Source: CAYRYU01 sp964428355
Lineage (GTDB): Bacteria; Muiribacteriota; Ozemobacteria; Ozemobacterales; Ozemobacteraceae
Direction of reading: 5' to 3'
DNA length: 64,000 nucleotides
Assembly (NCBI GenBank): GCA_964428355.1
Contig: CAYRYU010000011.1
Coordinates: 1 to 64,000, forward strand
Part shown: positions 60,420-64,000 of the stretch, one piece after another
Position numbering within the stretch: position 1 is the first letter of the stretch
Layout: each line of letters starts with the position of its first letter
Position numbers and translations under genes: made by a program
The notes under the pieces: model-generated
Databases searched by the model: none
Seen by the model: the letters and a program-made list of their open reading frames with translations, nothing else
What the model was told of the DNA's origin: nothing

Positions 60420-61999
60420 TTTTCCTTTCTGGAAAGCCCGATCGCGATGCACGAGATCATCGACCGGAGGTTCAGCTCGACGAACTGGGTGACGATCTCG
60501 TGCGTGACCAGTTCGATACCCGACAGATCGTCGGTGAAGACCATCCCATCGCCATCGGTCTCCTTCAATCCGGAATCGATCTTTTTGAGAACCGGCTGGA
60601 GGGTGTAGCGGGAATCGTGGCGGGCAGGGTTGGCCGCAAGGGCTCCCACCGCACCGGGGTCGGAGGAAGCGAACACCACCGCGTTCGTGATTCCCGAAAC
60701 GGGACAGGCCCAGACTCCGGGAAAGACCGTGCGGGCGGTAGCGCAGACGGAGTTCACGATCCGCTCGTTCCCCTTGAAATGAAGATTGATGTTGACTGCC
60801 AGGATTCCCCCCGGATTGATGTGATCCTTAACCAGTCGGAAGAACTCGGTCGTGGCAAGGTGGAATGGGATGGTGACGTCCTGGAATGCGTCGAGAAAGA
60901 CGAGATCGTACTTCCGGTCCGGGAAACGCGTCAGGAAGGCCCTGCCGTCCTCGGTGAAGACATTCGCCTGGGCCGATGCCAGCCCGAAAAACCGGTATCC
61001 CAGATCGACGATTCCCGGATCTATCTCGACCCCGTCAATGGACGAGGAGGGGAAGTGCAGACGGCACAGGCGCGCGTATGTTCCTGCTCCGAAACCGATC
61101 ACCAGTATCCTGAAGGGGTCTTCGCGGTTGAAACCCCGCCGGAAGAAGGGTGCGGCAAGCGCGTAATCGTAGTATGTCCCTGTCAGAGCCTCTCCGGGCT
61201 TGAGGATCGATTGGCGTCCGATTTCGACGTGGGTGGAAAGGACTGTCTCACCGCCCGACTGCGAGACCTGCAGGTAGTTGTACATCGATTCGCCCTCGAA
61301 GACGGTATCCTTCCAGAAAGCATAGCTTCCGGAATACGGCATCAGCAGCAGGATGGTCATGAGTGCAACGGAAACGCCCTGGACCTTTCCCCCTCCCGGA
61401 CGACCCAAGAAATAGCAGAGAGACAGCGTGCCGAGGAGCCCTCCGAAGAGAAGGAAGGTCCGGGATGTTCCGATCAGAGGTATGGTCAGGAAGGTGGGCA
61501 GGAGCGTGCCGAGAATGCTGCCCACGGTGGAAAGTGCGTAGAGCTCCCCCGCCAACCGGCCGGAGTGTTCCAGATCGCGGATTCCAAGACGAATCAGGCA
61601 TGGAGTGACGGTTCCAAGCACAATGCAGGGCACCGCGAAGATGGAACAGGCCGAAAACAGCATTCCTGCTTCGAGGACCGAACCCGGGAAAGCCATCATC
61701 AGGACGAGAAAGGAAATCGAGACGATATATTTCCCGATGAAGGGAGTCAGGGCGATCCACATCGCCGAGATCCCGATCAATCTGTACATCTTGTCGCGGG
61801 CGGGAGGGGTATCTGCGATCATCCCCCCGATGATGTTCCCGATGCTGAGCGAGGTCATGATGACGCCTATCAGGATCGTCCATGTGACCATCGAGGAGCC
61901 GAAATAGGGCGCAAGATAGCGGGCGGCCGCGATTTCGATACCCATCACCGCGGTTCCGCAGACGAAGGTTGTCAGGTAGAGAAACCAATCCCTTTGCAT
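60416..61999 (-). CDS. membrane protein with spermidine-synthase-like domain
   Basis: 527 residues; GGGAG precedes the ATG. Six to seven membrane helices in residues 1-210 (FLYLTTFVCGTAVMGIEIAA, TWTILIGVIMTSLSIGNIIG, IVSISFLVLMMAFPG). The Rossmann aminopropyltransferase-like domain spans ~285-480 (LVIGFGAGTYARLCRLHFPS, IDGVEIDPGIVDLGYRFFGL, VFLDAFQDVTIPFHLATTEF). This is the 'fused MFS/spermidine synthase' architecture, smaller than the one at 11243. It is co-translated with the kinase/NUDT9H fusion downstream, suggesting that the two act on one metabolite. Confidence 0.82.
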   Translation of the reverse strand: MQRDWFLYLTTFVCGTAVMGIEIAAARYLAPYFGSSMVTWTILIGVIMTSLSIGNIIGGMIADTPPARDKMYRLIGISAMWIALTPFIGKYIVSISFLVLMMAFPGSVLEAGMLFSACSIFAVPCIVLGTVTPCLIRLGIRDLEHSGRLAGELYALSTVGSILGTLLPTFLTIPLIGTSRTFLLFGGLLGTLSLCYFLGRPGGGKVQGVSVALMTILLLMPYSGSYAFWKDTVFEGESMYNYLQVSQSGGETVLSTHVEIGRQSILKPGEALTGTYYDYALAAPFFRRGFNREDPFRILVIGFGAGTYARLCRLHFPSSSIDGVEIDPGIVDLGYRFFGLASAQANVFTEDGRAFLTRFPDRKYDLVFLDAFQDVTIPFHLATTEFFRLVKDHINPGGILAVNINLHFKGNERIVNSVCATARTVFPGVWACPVSGITNAVVFASSDPGAVGALAANPARHDSRYTLQPVLKKIDSGLKETDGDGMVFTDDLSGIELVTHEIVTQFVELNLRSMISCIAIGLSRKEK

Positions 62000-62185
62000 G
62001 AGTTTTCTCCCAGGTCTCGCTTCCGGTTTGGGTCATGATATCCGCAAAGGATCCGGCCAGGCCACAAAAAAGCGCGAAAATCCAGTTTTCCGAAACTGGC
62101 TCCGAATTCTCTTGGGCGGCCCCAGCTGGAAACGGGGCTTCCCTTCTGCTCCATGGAAAAGATGGTGGAATTTGGGGAATTTGGG

Positions 62186-62191
62186 TAGAAT
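62186..62191 (+). promoter_or_regulatory. -10 box of the 62.2-kb gene
   Basis: TAGAAT 28 nt before the ATG at 62220; no convincing -35 at the right distance. Confidence 0.35.
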
Positions 62192-62219
62192 GGCGCGAAT
62201 CAAACGCGGAGGTACCCCC

Positions 62220-62933
62220 ATGGCCCTCGACGAAATCGAAATTCCCGGAAGTTCCATCTCCTTCAAGGTCTGGACCTCCAAGATCGAATCGATTCCAAAG
62301 TTGTTCGACAAGATGATGAAGGAAGGTGATGTCTTCTGCATCGATCCTGAAAGTCTTGGATACCATGACTGTGACAGCGACGGGAAACTGATCCGAGGCT
62401 TCTATTCCGGGGTGGTTCCGTTCGAGGTGGAGCATCTGGTCGATGGGATAGTGACCAAAAGCTCCTTCAAGAGGATCGAAACCACCGAGTTCTTCGCGCT
62501 TGGGGAGTTCGTCCTGACAACGGGGAAAAGCGGACCCCAAAAAGCCCTTTCAAACTCACTCTCGGCCCTTTCAGGGTACGGAGTCACACTCATCGAGTTC
62601 GAATTCAACCAACTCAGCCAACTCCATGATCGCATGAGCCAGTGCAAGGCCATCGTCCTTACAAACCCCAAGGACAAGGAAGTCCGGCGAGCCCGCCTGG
62701 CGGGAACGATCGAAAGTTATACCGACTACAATGTGATAGACGCGCGCAACCACGGGATCGAGAGCGTCGCTGGGCTGACCCAGACTCCGCTCGGCCCAAT
62801 GACTCTCACCGTCGGCCGCAAAGGAAGCCTGCGACTCGGAGTTAAGAAGGGTTTCATCCTGACCATGGACTGCCTCCTCTGGATCTTGCGCCTGATCCGC
62901 GAAGAGAAGCCCCCCGAAATCGAAATCCGGTGA
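62220..62933 (+). CDS. cytoplasmic protein of unknown function
   Basis: 237 residues, CGGAGG 7-8 nt before the ATG. No signal peptide or membrane helix. Opens MALDEIEIPGSSISFKVWTS; includes CIDPESLGYHDCDSDGKLIR, FFALGEFVLTTGKSGPQKAL and RKGSLRLGVKKGFILTMDCL. Alternating beta/alpha pattern suggests a compact globular fold. I do not recognise the family. It stands alone between the spermidine-synthase-like operon and an inverted-repeat element. Confidence 0.7.
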   Translation: MALDEIEIPGSSISFKVWTSKIESIPKLFDKMMKEGDVFCIDPESLGYHDCDSDGKLIRGFYSGVVPFEVEHLVDGIVTKSSFKRIETTEFFALGEFVLTTGKSGPQKALSNSLSALSGYGVTLIEFEFNQLSQLHDRMSQCKAIVLTNPKDKEVRRARLAGTIESYTDYNVIDARNHGIESVAGLTQTPLGPMTLTVGRKGSLRLGVKKGFILTMDCLLWILRLIREEKPPEIEIR

Positions 62934-62978
62934 CACGTACCAATTTTTCCCTTCCGCCTTTGATGAGGTTTTAAAAGG

Positions 62979-63149
62979 GATAACCTGTCCCTCTTTTTCC
63001 TTTGAGTCGTTGTTTTCGCCGAAGACCCCTTTCGGGGAAAGCCCATAACACCAAGCTTTCTGGCACTCAAGAATGACAACTTCTTGCCTGGGAATCCTTT
63101 CAAGATTCCCATAGTTGAAGCCCTGGGGTGAAAACAGGGACAGGTTATC
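62979..63149. mobile_element. MITE-like element with 14-bp perfect inverted termini
   Basis: GATAACCTGTCCCT at 62979-62992 and its exact complement AGGGACAGGTTATC at 63136-63149 bound a 171-bp non-coding segment, richer in A/T than the surrounding genes. It holds an internal CCCC-TTTC-GGGG hairpin. It overlaps the last codons of the kinase gene at 63145. Non-autonomous mobile element or structured RNA; no transposase is present. Confidence 0.6.
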
Positions 63150-64000
63150 TTTGGCAACCTGCACCAGGAGTGGGGGGGAAAAAATGGGTTCCTGGCACCG
63201 TTTTTTGGAGAACGGATGCAAGTTGCCTGACCTGGTAGGGTTTCTGGATGAAACCCGCCATTTCCTCTTTCAGCAAGTTCTTTCGAATGTCCTGTTCGTC
63301 GAATCCGCTGGATAGAATAATTGGTACGTCGCTTCGAAGCATGCGAATCCCGCGAAGGGCTTCCTTTCCATCGAGCCGGGGCATGGTTAGATCCAGAAGG
63401 ACCGCCACGACATGTTTTCCCTCCACGAGCTCGGTTCGGTGAAAGATCTCGACTGCTTCCCTTCCATCTGAGGCAAGGAGCACCTGGAACCCCAGGAATT
63501 TCAACATCTCCGCCGCAGTGAAACGAACGTTTTCCTCGTCATCTGCAAGAAGGATGATACCTGTTCCCTTCCAGTCAACTTTTTCCTTCTGTATTGGGGA
63601 AGACACCGTTGCCCCGCAGGCGTTGGCGGGGAAGAATACCCTGAACCGCGTTCCTTTGCCCTTCTCACTCGAAACGCGGATGAAACCGTGATGTCCCCTG
63701 ATTATTCCCTGAACCGCCGCAAGGCCCAATCCCCTCCCGGGGAACTTTGTCGAAAAGAAGGGATCGAAGATTTGTGACAATGTCGCTTCGTCCATCCCGC
63801 ACCCCGTATCGGCCACTTCCAACGAAACGAACTCTCCGGGAACAGGGGTTTCCCCCGCAAAGCCATCCCCCGGGGAAAAGCTGTCGAACTTTTCCGCCGT
63901 GAGGCCAACGGTAATGGTTCCCGCGTTCTCCCCGATCGCCTCGGCCGAGTTGATTATCAGGTTCATCAACACTTGCCGAACCTGGGAGAGATCGGCTTCG
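63145..64000 (-). CDS. hybrid sensor histidine kinase, 5'-truncated by the window edge
   Basis: The frame is open to the right edge, so the sensor and HisKA parts are missing; 284 codons plus stop are visible. HATPase: N box VLMNLIINSAEAIG, G1 box DTGCGMDE, F box FDPFFSTKFPG, G2 box GRGLGLAAV. The receiver domain begins LLADDEENVRFTAAEMLKFL with phosphoacceptor Asp in VLLDLTMPRLDG and the conserved Lys in GFIQKPYQ. It is a kinase with a C-terminal receiver as in multistep phosphorelays. The last residues run into the inverted-repeat element. Confidence 0.9.
   Translation of the reverse strand, partial: EADLSQVRQVLMNLIINSAEAIGENAGTITVGLTAEKFDSFSPGDGFAGETPVPGEFVSLEVADTGCGMDEATLSQIFDPFFSTKFPGRGLGLAAVQGIIRGHHGFIRVSSEKGKGTRFRVFFPANACGATVSSPIQKEKVDWKGTGIILLADDEENVRFTAAEMLKFLGFQVLLASDGREAVEIFHRTELVEGKHVVAVLLDLTMPRLDGKEALRGIRMLRSDVPIILSSGFDEQDIRKNLLKEEMAGFIQKPYQVRQLASVLQKTVPGTHFFPPTPGAGCQR

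Noticed and set aside
60500..62038. 512-codon plus-strand frame opposite the spermidine-synthase-like gene
   Set aside because: Antisense shadow: charged, without hydrophobic core, and the minus strand carries a clear family match.

Overview
The window is high-GC bacterial DNA of metagenome-assembly character: two 100-N gaps are each flanked by the same 55 bp on both sides. Exported and lipoprotein-like proteins, HAMP/PP2C sensors, a class III adenylate cyclase with GAF domains, three ECF sigma factors, a c-type cytochrome and several zinc metallopeptidases indicate a free-living Gram-negative bacterium with respiratory capacity. The many orphan exported proteins and the threonine-, proline- or 'GTASG'-rich stalks suggest a deep, poorly cultured lineage (Riflebacteria-like is a guess only). 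No rRNA, tRNA, CRISPR array or intact transposase was seen.

Layout. 1-6.7 kb: a 5'-cut SUMF1/FGE-fold protein whose C-terminus resembles a diversity-generating-retroelement variable region, a C-type-lectin gene across a gap, an ECF sigma factor with a 'GNxG' repeat protein, and three small exported proteins. 6.7-10 kb: etfB-etfA-FAD oxidase, the gene order of electron-confurcating lactate dehydrogenase. 10.2-16.6 kb: a stalk-like exported protein, a membrane spermidine-synthase-like protein and a split LKR/SDH (saccharopine) pair. 16.6-21.4 kb: glycan genes (neuC; convergent GT4-gmd-radical SAM). 22-25 kb: an exported protein with eight CxxC zinc-knuckle repeats and a sigma/anti-sigma operon. 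25-33.7 kb: a cysteine-protease/FGE lipoprotein, a zincin, a large exported orphan and two membrane proteins. 33.7-44.4 kb: GAF-GAF-PAS adenylate cyclase, a triheme cytochrome on a Thr-rich stalk, and a pseudo-PP2C/active-PP2C pair. 44.4-49 kb: ECF sigma/FecR anti-sigma, a TPR/coiled-coil protein and an Rpn-type nuclease near REP-like palindromes. 49.2-57.8 kb: metallopeptidase, rhomboid, HEAT-repeat membrane protein and esterase-PDZ. 57.7-62 kb: a spermidine-synthase-like gene translationally coupled to a three-domain fusion (isochorismatase-like, APH-like kinase, NUDT9H ADP-ribose domain). 62-64 kb: an orphan gene, an inverted-repeat element and a hybrid histidine kinase cut by the window edge.

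Genes are mostly short operons with 4-nt ATGA/GTGA overlaps. Many intergenic regions hold a clear sigma-70-type promoter (TTGnnn, 17 bp, TAGAAT/TATACT). Three convergent gene pairs overlap at their 3' ends. The most novel content is the isochorismatase/kinase/NUDT9H fusion, in which both outer enzyme domains have lost catalytic residues while the kinase core is intact.
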